The notes under the pieces were generated by a model. That model saw nothing but the letters and a program-made list of their open reading frames with translations. It did no database searches and was not told the DNA's origin. A stretch of 64,000 nt of DNA, from the NCBI RefSeq assembly GCF_016785085.1, contig NZ_JAENHO010000013.1, positions 248,001 through 312,000 on the forward strand, written 5' to 3'. Below, in pieces: positions 51,216 through 59,666 of this stretch. Each line of letters opens with the position of its first letter. Position 1 is the stretch's first letter. Origin of the DNA: Paractinoplanes lichenicola. GTDB lineage: Bacteria > Actinomycetota > Actinomycetes > Mycobacteriales > Micromonosporaceae. The position numbers and the translations under genes are program-made.

Positions 51216-51517
51216 CGATGCGGGCCGTAGACCACCCGCGCCGCCGGATGCACGGACTGCGCGACGTGGTGGACGTCGGGCGCACTCGGAATGCCGGTCC
51301 CGATGTCGAGGAACTGGTCGACGCCCTGCTCAGCGGCGAGATACCGGACGGCTCGGCGAAGAAACGCCCGATTCTCCCGGGGCGGCACACGGCTGGCCGG
51401 ATGGGACTTCATCCCCTGCTCGGCAGCTGTCCGGTCGGCCTCGAAATAGACGTCACCGCCGAGGAGGAAGTTGTACACCCGGGCGGGATGCGGCCGGTCC
51501 GTGACCGCATCCTAGGC
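51167..51517 (-). pseudogene. Truncated SAM-dependent methyltransferase (DUF574/Methyltransf_19)
   Basis: The minus strand reads DRPHPARVYNFLLGGDVYFE, ENRAFLRRAVRYLAAEQGVD and QFLDIGTGIPSAPDVHHVAQ, the N-terminal third of the ~270-aa family. An in-frame TAG precedes it and no normal start exists except GTG 51478. After VHPAARVVY the frame leaves the family sequence (GPHRQRGPD) and soon stops. Catalytic C-terminal parts are missing, so it is taken as a decayed gene. Confidence 0.75.
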
Positions 51518-51563
51518 ATGGCCGTGCACTGAGGACAGAGACGCGGCAACCGAGCCTGCGGCC

Positions 51564-52523
51564 TTACAGGCGGTTGGCCGCCAGGAAAGCGTTGATGTGC
51601 GGGTGGCGGCTCGCCACGGCGACATCCCGCCAGTAGCGCTGCAGCGGGTTGGACTCCGCGAAACCGCTGGCGCCGTGCAGGTCGAGCATCAGGTCCATGG
51701 CCACGCGGCAGTCGCGGGCCGCCCCGGACATGTCGAGGCCGTGGTCGCCCGGGCCCGCCGCCGCGAGGGCGAGCATCGTGCGCTCGGCCTGCCGGGCGAG
51801 GGAGGTGGCCTCGGCCCGCCAGGTGCGCGCGGCCGGGGACTCGCCCATGGAGGCGTACGCGCTCATGTAGGGCTTGCGATCGGACGCGAACATCGCGGTG
51901 ATCAGATCCAAGGCACCCAGCGTGGCCCCGACGACCGGGGCGAGCGCGGTCAGGCCGAAAAGCACCATGTCGCCGGCCAGTCGGGTGAAGTCGAGCGGCG
52001 CCACGCGCCCGACCGGCACGAGGACGTCCTCGGCGACGAGGGTGTGGCTGCCGGTGCCGCGCATGCCGGCGGCCGACCAGGTGTGTTCGACGCGCAGGTC
52101 GCGTGTGGGGATGAGGGCCCAGGACAGCGTCCCGTCGATCAGGACGGCCAGGCCGGCCCACTCCGCGTCCTCGCAGCCGGAGACGTTCGCCCAGCGGCCG
52201 GTGACGCGTACGCCGCCGAAGGCTTCTTCCCCGCGACCACCCGGCGTGCCCGACCCGGCGAGCAGCGCGTCCATGCCGATCACGTCGCCGATCGCCCGGC
52301 GGCTGAAGATCTTGCCGGTGAGCGAGGTGCCGGCGATCCAGCTGGTGGACGGGCAGCCCCGGGCCAGCTCGGTGAGCAGCTGGACGGCCTCGGTGGCGGT
52401 GCGGTCGTGCAGGGCGAAGGCGCCGGCCTCCCGGGCAGCCTGCAGGCTTTTCGCGGTGGGACGGCCCTGCTTCTCGGTCTCCGCGGCCTGCGCGGACAGG
52501 ATCTCGACGAGTGGTGATGTCAC
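51564..52523 (-). CDS. Acyl-CoA dehydrogenase-like flavoprotein (HsaA/DszC-type monooxygenase class)
   Basis: 319 aa. LLTELARGCPSTSWIAGTSL, VTGRWANVSGCEDAEWAG, TWSAAGMRGTGSHTLVAEDV and LMLDLHGASGFAESNPLQRYW-type C-terminus match the acyl-CoA-dehydrogenase fold used by FADH2-dependent monooxygenases. About 70 residues shorter than usual at the N-terminus. No catalytic Glu of true dehydrogenases is evident. Divergent from the AraC regulator at 52604. Confidence 0.78.
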   Translation of the reverse strand: MTSPLVEILSAQAAETEKQGRPTAKSLQAAREAGAFALHDRTATEAVQLLTELARGCPSTSWIAGTSLTGKIFSRRAIGDVIGMDALLAGSGTPGGRGEEAFGGVRVTGRWANVSGCEDAEWAGLAVLIDGTLSWALIPTRDLRVEHTWSAAGMRGTGSHTLVAEDVLVPVGRVAPLDFTRLAGDMVLFGLTALAPVVGATLGALDLITAMFASDRKPYMSAYASMGESPAARTWRAEATSLARQAERTMLALAAAGPGDHGLDMSGAARDCRVAMDLMLDLHGASGFAESNPLQRYWRDVAVASRHPHINAFLAANRL

Positions 52524-52603
52524 GCCGTCAACCGAACCAGCTCCGGCTCCGCGCGACCATGCGCGCGCGGCCCGAGCCGATACGCGGACGTACCATCGCG
52601 GTC

Positions 52604-53461
52604 GTGGACATGATCTCTGCGGCGCTCGGCAGCGTCCGGGCCTTGCGCGTGAACGGGCGCCGGATCACGGAGTCGGGCGCGTGGGGGCTCCGCTTCCCGC
52701 CGATGGCCGTGCTCGGCTTCCACGTGATGCTGCGCGGTGAGGGATGGTTGATCCAGGAGCAGATCAACCCCTTGCCCGTACGCGCGGGGGACGTCATCTT
52801 CACCGCGGCCGGTGTGATGCACGGGCTGTCCCACGCGCCGTGCGCCCTCGACGAGTTGCCTGTCTTCACGGTGGAGGAACCCGCGCCGTCCGGGGAGGCC
52901 GACTTCGAGTTCTTGTGCGGCGCCTACCGGATGCGGGACGGCCGGGTGCCCGCCCTGCTGCGGCAGTTGCCGGAGCTCGTGCTGATCACGCCGGACTACG
53001 CCGAGCAGCCGGAGCTGCGGGCGCTGATCGACATGTTGCACGCCGACTTCGACCGGCCCGAGCCGGGCACCGACGCGGCCCGGGCGGCCCTGATCGACCT
53101 GATGGTCGTGCGGATGCTGCGCCAGGTGCCGGACCGGCCGGAGGTCATCGACCCGGGGATCGCCGGCGCGCTGCACGCGATCCACGAGCGGCCCGAGCAG
53201 CCTTGGACGGTGGGCCGGCTGAGCTCGGTCGCGGGCATGTCACGCACCACGTTCCACCGGCGCTTCACCGCCGTGACCGGCACTCCCCCGATGGCGTACC
53301 TGGTCGATCGGCGGATGAGCCTCGGCGCCCAGCTGCTGCGGGCGAGCCCGGCGCCACTGGCGGCCATCGCGCGGCAGGTCGGCTACTCGACGGAGTACGC
53401 CTTCTCGGCCGCATTCCGACGCGCCTACGGGGTCGCGCCAGGCCGGTTCCGCGCCACCTAG
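52604..53461 (+). CDS. AraC-family regulator with cupin sensor domain
   Basis: 285 aa from GTG 52604, the start that matches the typical family N-terminus (VDMISAALGSVRALRVNG). Cupin-type domain (about 20-130; PVRAGDVIFTAAGVMHGLSH), then an AraC HTH pair (WTVGRLSSVAGMSRTTFHRR and LAAIARQVGYSTEYAFSAAF). Probably regulates the divergent flavoprotein. Its last 4 bp overlap the convergent RDD gene. Confidence 0.88.
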   Translation: MDMISAALGSVRALRVNGRRITESGAWGLRFPPMAVLGFHVMLRGEGWLIQEQINPLPVRAGDVIFTAAGVMHGLSHAPCALDELPVFTVEEPAPSGEADFEFLCGAYRMRDGRVPALLRQLPELVLITPDYAEQPELRALIDMLHADFDRPEPGTDAARAALIDLMVVRMLRQVPDRPEVIDPGIAGALHAIHERPEQPWTVGRLSSVAGMSRTTFHRRFTAVTGTPPMAYLVDRRMSLGAQLLRASPAPLAAIARQVGYSTEYAFSAAFRRAYGVAPGRFRAT

Positions 53462-53895
53462 GCCCGTACGACCAGAGTCTTGGCCGCCATGTCCCCCAGT
53501 CGGCGGCGGCGCGAAGAGTTGACCACAACGACGAACGCCACGAGGTAGACGGCGATCCCGTCGACGAGCCGCAGCAGCGTACGGACCAGCGCCGATACGA
53601 ACCCGGGCCGGTTGCCGTTCTCGTCGACCACCCGGATGCCCGTCACCACCTTGCCGGCCGTCCGTCCGAACCAGCCCTCCAGCACGATGTAGTAGGCGAG
53701 CACCACCACGGCGGTCAATAAGCTGCCCCCGAACGACAGTGTGGTCAGGTCCAGGGTGCCCGACGGCACCTTGACGTCGAAGACAAGCCCCAGGATGTTG
53801 AGCACCACGCTCAGGACCACGCCATCGATGAGCGTCGCAAAGATCCGGCGCCGGGTGACGTGGACGTTCAACGCGGTTTGCTGCGAATATCCCAT
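53458..53895 (-). CDS. RDD-family membrane protein
   Basis: 145 aa. RRRIFATLIDGVVLSVVLNI (Arg and Asp of the family motif), a second hydrophobic segment, EGWFGRTAGKVVTGIRVVDE, and a third segment before RRRRLGDMAAKTLVV. Function of the family is poorly defined (transport of small ions proposed for some members). Divergent from the LacI gene at 54033. Confidence 0.87.
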   Translation of the reverse strand: MGYSQQTALNVHVTRRRIFATLIDGVVLSVVLNILGLVFDVKVPSGTLDLTTLSFGGSLLTAVVVLAYYIVLEGWFGRTAGKVVTGIRVVDENGNRPGFVSALVRTLLRLVDGIAVYLVAFVVVVNSSRRRRLGDMAAKTLVVRA

Positions 53896-54032
53896 TGAAT
53901 GATCTTAATACGCTCGCGGGACGCAGGCCTTGTGCCATCCCTGGCCGCGTACGATGTGAGGTCACGGACCGCAGTGAGCGAGGGCCGCGCCAGGCCGGCG
54001 ACAACGTGATCGGCTCGATCGGAGGGGGACGC

Positions 54033-55046
54033 ATGCCGTCACCGGGCCCGTCCCGACCGCCGACCCTGGATGAGGTCGCCGAGCGCGCCGGGGTGTCGCG
54101 CACCGTCGTCTCCCGGGTCATCAACAACGGGCCGCACGTCAGCCGGGCCAAGCGCGACGCGGTCGAGAAGGCGATCCGCGAGCTCCGGTACACGCCCAAC
54201 CGGGCCGCCCGGGCTCTGGTCACCCGGCAGACGGATGTGGTGGTGCTGGTGGTCTCCGGCGACGGGCCGGAGGTGTTCACGGACCCGTTCTTCGCCCAGA
54301 TCATCGCCGGGGTGTCCGCGGCGCTGGAGAAGACCGACCTCAATCTCATGCTGAGCCTGGCCACTCCCGTTCACGGCCGGCAGCGCCTCGAGGCCTTCCT
54401 GCGGACCCGGGGCGCGGACGGGGTGATGCTGGTAGCGATGCGCGGCGAGGATCCGCTGATCGACATCGCCGCGAAGTCCGGGCTGCCGACGGTCTTCGTC
54501 GGGCTGCCGATGCACGGGACGCCACCGTATTACGTCGACGTCGACAATGCCGGCGGGTCCCGTGCGGCGACCGAGCATCTCCTGCGGTCCGGTCGGCGAC
54601 GCATCGCCATGATCACCGGACCGGACGACACCGCCGTGGCCCGGGAACGTCTTCGTGGTTACGCCGAGGCGTTGATGCTGGCCGGGCTCGGCCCGTACGC
54701 CACCGAGCCCGGCGACTTCCTGGAGGAGAGCGGTGCCGCCGCGATGCGGACGCTGCTGAGCACGCACCCCGATCTCGACGGTGTGGTCGCCGCCAACGAC
54801 AATATGGCAGCCGGGGCCTTGCGGGTGTTGCGTGAGGCCGGCCGCACGGTGCCGGGCGATGTGGCCGTGGTCGGCTTCGACGACCTGCTGGTCGCTGTGC
54901 ACACCGACCCGAAACTCACCACCGTTCACCAGCCGGTGCAGGCGCTGGGGCGCGAAGCAGCCCGCATGCTGATCGATCTGCTGGACGGCGCTCAGCCGGA
55001 GCCTTTCGTCCTGTCGACCAAAATGGTGGTCCGGGATTCGGCCTAA
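54033..55046 (+). CDS. LacI-family transcriptional regulator
   Basis: 337 aa; GGAGGGGG lies before ATG 54033. HTH TLDEVAERAGVSRTVVSRVI and NNGPHVS; sugar-binding periplasmic-protein-like domain (GVSAALEKTDLNLMLSLATP, VVAANDNMAAGALRVLREAG, FDDLLVAVHTDPKLTTVHQP). Its 3' end overlaps the GH26 gene. Two GGAAGCGCTTCC-like operators lie between GH26 and GH16, so it most likely represses both until the beta-glucan or mannan product is present. Confidence 0.9.
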   Translation: MPSPGPSRPPTLDEVAERAGVSRTVVSRVINNGPHVSRAKRDAVEKAIRELRYTPNRAARALVTRQTDVVVLVVSGDGPEVFTDPFFAQIIAGVSAALEKTDLNLMLSLATPVHGRQRLEAFLRTRGADGVMLVAMRGEDPLIDIAAKSGLPTVFVGLPMHGTPPYYVDVDNAGGSRAATEHLLRSGRRRIAMITGPDDTAVARERLRGYAEALMLAGLGPYATEPGDFLEESGAAAMRTLLSTHPDLDGVVAANDNMAAGALRVLREAGRTVPGDVAVVGFDDLLVAVHTDPKLTTVHQPVQALGREAARMLIDLLDGAQPEPFVLSTKMVVRDSA

Positions 55047-56062
55047 CGGGCGTACCGCGCGGCGACGCGGGCCAGTTCGTGGCCCTGCCCCTTCATGTAC
55101 CGCCGCCGCACCCAGGCGGTGAACGCGGCCAGCGCGGCCGGTGACGAGCTCGGCGACCAGGCCTCTTCCTTGATCACGTCGAAGTAGGTGAGGAGCTTGA
55201 GGTCGGGATAGGCGCCCGAGCGCAGCGCTGTGTCCATGTCCGTGAGCCAGCGCGCCTTGTCGCCGCCGTCCTCGGTCGACGCGAACTCGCCGAGCATCAC
55301 CGGCCGATTCGGGGCAATGGCCCGGGCTTTGGCGTACGCGGTGGCGAACGTCGCGTCGAAGCTCGTCCAATGGTCACCGGCCGGATCCCATGAGGGGCCG
55401 AACCCCCAGTTGTAGCCGTCGATGCCGACCCAGTCGACGAAGGCGTCGCCGGGATAGGCGCCGGCCGGGTCGTTGTAGGCCTCGTCCGGTGAGGAGCCGT
55501 TGTTGAACGCCCACACCCACTGCACGTTGCGGGCGCCGGCCGCCACGGCCAGGTCATGGACATGCCGATAAGCCCGTACGTACAACGAGGGGTCGGCGTT
55601 GTTGTTCGCGATGCCCCACGGGTACCAGTTGCCGTTGAACTCGTGACCCCAGCGAACCAGAACGGGCAGTCGCACGGCGGCGAACTCCCGGGCCCGCGCT
55701 GCGATGTAACCGTCCCAGGCGCCGTCGACGATGTCGGTCAAATGGATCTGCGCGGGGTCGTTCAGGCCGACAGCGGTGTTCCAGGGCTCCCAGGTGTAGT
55801 GCGGCATGATGCCGCGCCGCCAGAGCTGCTGGGCTTCGGTCACCGGGAAGGCCCGCCCGCTGGCCCAGCTGTCGAACCACATCACGCTGGCGGGAGTGAC
55901 ACCGTACTGGCGTTTGACGTCGGCGGCGGTCGCCGTCGGGTCCTTCTCCTGAAAGACCCCCAGATATCGGGTCGCCATCGGTGCGGCCGACGCCCCGGCC
56001 GCATCCGACACCACTAATGCTCCCGCGGCCGCCGCCGCGGTCAGGAGTGATCGCCTCCGCAT
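55043..56062 (-). CDS. Secreted glycoside hydrolase family 26-like enzyme
   Basis: 339 aa. N-terminal Tat-like signal RRRSLLTAAAAAGALVV to about residue 27. The catalytic domain shows LPVLVRWGHEFNGNWYPWG (acid/base Glu), WVWAFNNGSS, VDWVGIDGYNWG and RPVMLGEFAS (nucleophile Glu). GH26 enzymes attack beta-mannans or beta-1,3/1,4-glucans; context with the lichenase favours a glucan. Divergent from GH16 and controlled by LacI-type operators. Confidence 0.88.
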   Translation of the reverse strand: MRRRSLLTAAAAAGALVVSDAAGASAAPMATRYLGVFQEKDPTATAADVKRQYGVTPASVMWFDSWASGRAFPVTEAQQLWRRGIMPHYTWEPWNTAVGLNDPAQIHLTDIVDGAWDGYIAARAREFAAVRLPVLVRWGHEFNGNWYPWGIANNNADPSLYVRAYRHVHDLAVAAGARNVQWVWAFNNGSSPDEAYNDPAGAYPGDAFVDWVGIDGYNWGFGPSWDPAGDHWTSFDATFATAYAKARAIAPNRPVMLGEFASTEDGGDKARWLTDMDTALRSGAYPDLKLLTYFDVIKEEAWSPSSSPAALAAFTAWVRRRYMKGQGHELARVAARYAR

Positions 56063-56098
56063 TTCTGCCTCCGTCCATGCACGCCTCTCCGCCCAATT

Positions 56099-56110
56099 GG
56101 AAGCGCTTCC
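56099..56110. promoter_or_regulatory. LacI-type operator GGAAGCGCTTCC (GH26 side)
   Basis: Perfect 12-bp palindrome, 36 nt before the GH26 start on the minus strand. Resembles LacI/GalR-family operators with a central CG. Confidence 0.75.
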
Positions 56111-56205
56111 GGTGAAAGGTAAGACTTGTGTTCATCTATGTAAAGAGTGGGCCGTGGGTACGGCCGCGTCCTTGACAAGCGTTACGGCGAAGTTACAAAC
56201 TCAAA

Positions 56206-56221
56206 CTGGTAGCGCTTCCAG
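56206..56221. promoter_or_regulatory. LacI-type operator CTGGTAGCGCTTCCAG (GH16 side)
   Basis: Palindrome with one internal mismatch, sharing AGCGCTTCC with the other site, 33 nt before the GH16 GTG. Confidence 0.7.
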
Positions 56222-56254
56222 TACGCCATCCCCCGTACGGAACTGGAGACCTCA

Positions 56255-57028
56255 GTGAGCATCACTCGATCTCGCCTGCCCCACGCGATCGCGGCCGCCG
56301 CCCTCGGCATCACCGCCGCCCTGACCGGACCCGGCGCGGCGCCGGCCGAGGCAGCCATCGGCCCGAGCTTCGTCGACAACTTCGACGCCTTCAACACCAG
56401 CCGTTGGCACAAGGCCGACGGCTACAGCAACGGCAGCATGTTCAACGCCGGCTGGCGGGCCGACCACACCTGGTTCAACGGCGGCGTCATGGGCCTCAAC
56501 CTGGACACCACACCATGCCCGAGCGGCTGCTCCGGCAAGCCGTACGCCTCCGGCGAATACCGCACCAACGATCTGTACTCGTACGGCCGCTTCGAGGCGC
56601 GCATGAAAGCCGTCAAGAACCCGGGCACCGTGACCTCGTTCTTCACCTACACCGGACCCAGCGACGGCCAGCCCTGGGACGAGATCGACGTGGAGATCCT
56701 CGGCAAGAACACCACCCAGATGCAGGTCAACTACTTCACCAACGGCGTCGGCGGGCACGAGACAGTCATCAACCTGGGCTTCGACGCCGCCGCGGGCTAC
56801 CACAACTACGCCTTCGAATGGTGGAACGGAGGCACCATCAACTGGTTCGTCGACGGGCGACTCGTCCACCAGGAGAACGGCTCGCGCGGGCCACTGCCCA
56901 CCCGCCCGCAGCGCATCATGATGAACCTGTGGCCCGGCATCGGCGTCGACAGCTGGCTGCAGCCCTTCACCTATCCCGGCACCAAACTGACCGCCACCTA
57001 CGACTGGGCCAGATACACCAAGTACTGA
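56255..57028 (+). CDS. Secreted glycoside hydrolase family 16 (lichenase/endo-beta-glucanase)
   Basis: 257 aa from GTG. Signal peptide to about residue 33 (APAEAA). The GH16 active-site motif WDEIDVEILG (about 139-148) holds both catalytic Glu and the central Asp. Upstream GEYRTNDLYSYGRFEARMKA and downstream FVDGRLVHQENG are typical of bacterial lichenases, which cut mixed-linkage beta-1,3-1,4-glucan. No carbohydrate-binding module is attached. It forms a LacI-controlled pair with the GH26 enzyme. Confidence 0.92.
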   Translation: MSITRSRLPHAIAAAALGITAALTGPGAAPAEAAIGPSFVDNFDAFNTSRWHKADGYSNGSMFNAGWRADHTWFNGGVMGLNLDTTPCPSGCSGKPYASGEYRTNDLYSYGRFEARMKAVKNPGTVTSFFTYTGPSDGQPWDEIDVEILGKNTTQMQVNYFTNGVGGHETVINLGFDAAAGYHNYAFEWWNGGTINWFVDGRLVHQENGSRGPLPTRPQRIMMNLWPGIGVDSWLQPFTYPGTKLTATYDWARYTKY

Positions 57029-57049
57029 TCCGATCGCGCTCCGGCCGCA

Positions 57050-57880
57050 TCAGGCCTGCACGAGCTGCCCGTTCTGCGGGAAGCCGGGCAGCGCGGTGGC
57101 TTTCGGCTCACCGGTGACCCAGCGCGGGTCCTTCTCCTCGCCGCCGGCCACGTGCGGCCACCGCATCGGCAGGCCGGCGGCGGCCGTCACGCGAGCCCGA
57201 TCCATGAGCTGGACGTGTAGATGCGGCTCGGAGGTGTTGCCGGTGTTGCCGACCTCGGCCAGTTGCTCGCCGGCAGTCACCCGGTCACCGGGGCGCACCG
57301 CGGCCGACCCCCGGCGCAGGTGCGCGTAGGCCGCGAAGGTGCCGTCATCGTGCTCGACGATCACGTGGTTGCCGAGGATGAAGGACGCGCCGCCCAGCTC
57401 GCGAGCGAAGGCCTCGACCGTCATCATCGCGATCAGGGCCGGCCAGGTGTCCCGGCTGCGGTGGTCGCGCTGCCAGTCCGTCGCCCGGACGACCGTGCCG
57501 CCGGCCATGGCCCGTACGGGCTCGCCGAAACACGGATACGTCGCCGGGCGGCGGGTGCGCAAGGACCAGCCGATCGAAGGTGCGGCGTCGAGCGACGGCT
57601 GCAGGATGTCCACCGCGTACATCTGGCCGTAGGCCTTGACGCCGTGGCTGGGCACGGCCGTCCCGGGGCTGTTGATGACGACCCAGCGACCCCGTACGGG
57701 TGCCGCCAGGTCAGTTGCCGGCCGGTCGGATCGGGGCGGCCGCACCAGCGACAGCGCGAACAGCACGGCGATCAGTCCCAGCTCGAGCAGGTGAGGAACC
57801 GGCGCGACGGTCGAGGCGATGACGGCCAGCACGAACAGCCGCACCCACCAGGTCTGCGCGGAGGCGATGGCCCGTTTCAC
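57050..57880 (-). CDS. Membrane-anchored M23 (LytM)-type metallopeptidase-like protein
   Basis: 276 aa from GTG 57880, overlapping the upstream regulator stop by 4 bp. Two N-terminal hydrophobic segments (about 10-48), then a LytM-type domain: SHGVKAYGQMYAVDI, GGTVVRATDW, HVIVEHDDGTFAAYAHLRRG, GDRVTAGEQLAEVGNTGNTS and EPHLHVQLMD. The HxH is present and the first zinc His is plausible, so it may cleave peptidoglycan peptides or be a regulatory relative. Coupled to an ArsR-like gene. Confidence 0.85.
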   Translation of the reverse strand: MKRAIASAQTWWVRLFVLAVIASTVAPVPHLLELGLIAVLFALSLVRPPRSDRPATDLAAPVRGRWVVINSPGTAVPSHGVKAYGQMYAVDILQPSLDAAPSIGWSLRTRRPATYPCFGEPVRAMAGGTVVRATDWQRDHRSRDTWPALIAMMTVEAFARELGGASFILGNHVIVEHDDGTFAAYAHLRRGSAAVRPGDRVTAGEQLAEVGNTGNTSEPHLHVQLMDRARVTAAAGLPMRWPHVAGGEEKDPRWVTGEPKATALPGFPQNGQLVQA

Positions 57881-58374
57881 CGGCGCACCCCCAGCAGCGT
57901 GGTGAGCAGCGGCACGACCCGGGCCACGGGAACCTCGTAGCGCCCGCCGCCGACCGTGTGCAGCCAGCCCGCGGCGACCAGTTGGCGCAGGTGGTGATAG
58001 ACCTGCCCGCTGGTCCCGATGCCCTCGACGGCCATCAGGTCGTGGGCCGTGCCGGCCTCGGTCAGCAGCCGTACGAGCAGCCGGAGGCGGGCCGGGTGAC
58101 CGAGGGCAGCGAGCGCGGCGACCTGCTGCGACCAGTCGGTCTCGAGCAGCTCCGCCGTGCCCGCGCCCTCCTGCCATCGCGCCACCCGCCCGTCGGGAAG
58201 GGTCACCCCGCCGGTGATCAGGACGGCTCCCGGCTCGCCGACCCGCTCGAGAAGACCCTCGAGCGCCCAGAACGCGCCCGGGTCGGAACCCGGGCCGGCG
58301 GTCTGCGGCTCGCGGAGTCTGTCTTCGAGCTCGGCCACGCGTCGTTCGAGCGCGGTCAACCGATCCTCGTCCAT
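57877..58374 (-). CDS. ArsR-type winged-helix regulator
   Basis: 165 aa. A short coiled-coil start (ALERRVAELEDRLRE), then a winged helix in the second half: ALGHPARLRLLVRLLTEAG and TSGQVYHHLRQLVAAGWLHT. No metal-binding Cys cluster is seen, so it is probably not a metal sensor. It precedes and overlaps the M23 gene and likely regulates the pair. Confidence 0.82.
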   Translation of the reverse strand: MDEDRLTALERRVAELEDRLREPQTAGPGSDPGAFWALEGLLERVGEPGAVLITGGVTLPDGRVARWQEGAGTAELLETDWSQQVAALAALGHPARLRLLVRLLTEAGTAHDLMAVEGIGTSGQVYHHLRQLVAAGWLHTVGGGRYEVPVARVVPLLTTLLGVRR

Positions 58375-58419
58375 CGGCCAAGCGTAACGGGATTACGTAA
58401 ATACGTACAGCCGTGCGGG

Positions 58420-59373
58420 TCAGGGCAGGGTGACGACCTGAGCCGCGTACGAGAGGCCGGCGCCGAAGCCGATGAGAAGGGCGGGACCTGTCGTGTCGGG
58501 CAGAGCCGCCATGGCCTGGGGAATGGAGGCCGCGCCGGTGTTGCCGTTGGTGGTGATATCGGTGGCCACCCGCACGTGCGGGCCGAGTCCCAAAGACTTG
58601 GCGGTGGACGTGATGATGCGCAGGTTGGCCTGGTGCGGCACGAAGGCCGCGAGATCGGCCGCGGCGAGGCCCGCCGCGTCCAACGCCCGGCCGGCCGCGT
58701 CGGGAACGACGGAGGTCGCCCAGCGGAACACCTCGGGGCCGGCCATGCGGAGGATGCCCGCCTCGTCGTACCGCAGCAACTCGCTCCCGGAGCCGTCGGA
58801 GCCCCACACCACCGGACCGATCTCGCAGGTCTGCGCGGGACCGACGACCACCGCGCCCGCGCCGTCGCCGAAGAGGAACGCCGTGCCGCGGTCGCGCTCG
58901 TCGATGATGTCGGTCATGCGCTCGGCCCCGACCAGGACCACGTAGCCGGCCGCACCGCTGCGCACGAGCGCGTCGGCGGTCGCCAAGGCGTACGGGAACC
59001 CGGCGCAGGCCGCGCCCAGATCCATCGCGGCCGCGTCGGTGGCTCCCAGCGCGTCGGCCACCAGAGGAGCCGCGGTGGTCGCGGGGCCGCGGTGTGACAT
59101 CGTCGCCACCAGCACGGCCGAGACATCGGCCGGATCGACACCCGCGCCGGCCAGGGCCTTGGCGGCGGCCGCCACGGCCATCATGACCACGTCCTCATCG
59201 GGTGCGGCGCGCCGGCGCGACTCGATGCCGCAGCGACGGCGGATCCATTCGTCGCTCGAGTCGATCAGGGCGGCGACCTGCTCGTTGCCCACCTCGGTCC
59301 GCGGGCGGTACGAGGCGACGCTCAAGATACGCGATCCGGGGTGACCGGCGCGGCGTTGCAGAAGGTGGGCCAT
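58420..59373 (-). CDS. Ketoacyl-ACP synthase III (FabH-like)
   Basis: 317 aa from ATG 59373 (ATG 59391 also possible). Thiolase fold with the KAS III triad: Cys in DLGAACAGFPYA, His in FVPHQANLR, Asn in TTNGNTGAASIP. Such enzymes start fatty-acid or polyketide chains by condensing an acyl-CoA with malonyl-ACP, or transfer acyl groups in specialised metabolism. It is divergent from the FAAL-ACP-condensation gene at 59667, so it may prime the acyl chain loaded by that protein. Confidence 0.88.
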   Translation of the reverse strand: MAHLLQRRAGHPGSRILSVASYRPRTEVGNEQVAALIDSSDEWIRRRCGIESRRRAAPDEDVVMMAVAAAAKALAGAGVDPADVSAVLVATMSHRGPATTAAPLVADALGATDAAAMDLGAACAGFPYALATADALVRSGAAGYVVLVGAERMTDIIDERDRGTAFLFGDGAGAVVVGPAQTCEIGPVVWGSDGSGSELLRYDEAGILRMAGPEVFRWATSVVPDAAGRALDAAGLAAADLAAFVPHQANLRIITSTAKSLGLGPHVRVATDITTNGNTGAASIPQAMAALPDTTGPALLIGFGAGLSYAAQVVTLP

Positions 59374-59666
59374 GGCCAGCAATCCAAGCATGCCCGGCTG
59401 GACGACCCCCGGCGTTGAAGTTCCCCGCCGGTAACCAGGCATTTCAAGCGGCCGCCGGCCGAGGAGTCGCCGCCCGATCGCCGGTCCGCCGGGAGGGGTT
59501 CCACTGATCCGCTCGATCTGGTGAACCCAGGGAGGATGGCGTCGAGCGAGCCCGGCCGGTAGGAACGAAGGCACCGGGGATCGCAGCTCACGGCGGGACC
59601 GGCCCCCTCAATGGTGACCGGGGTAATGTCCGAACGAGTCACTCCCCCGTCCATCGGAGTCCTGGA

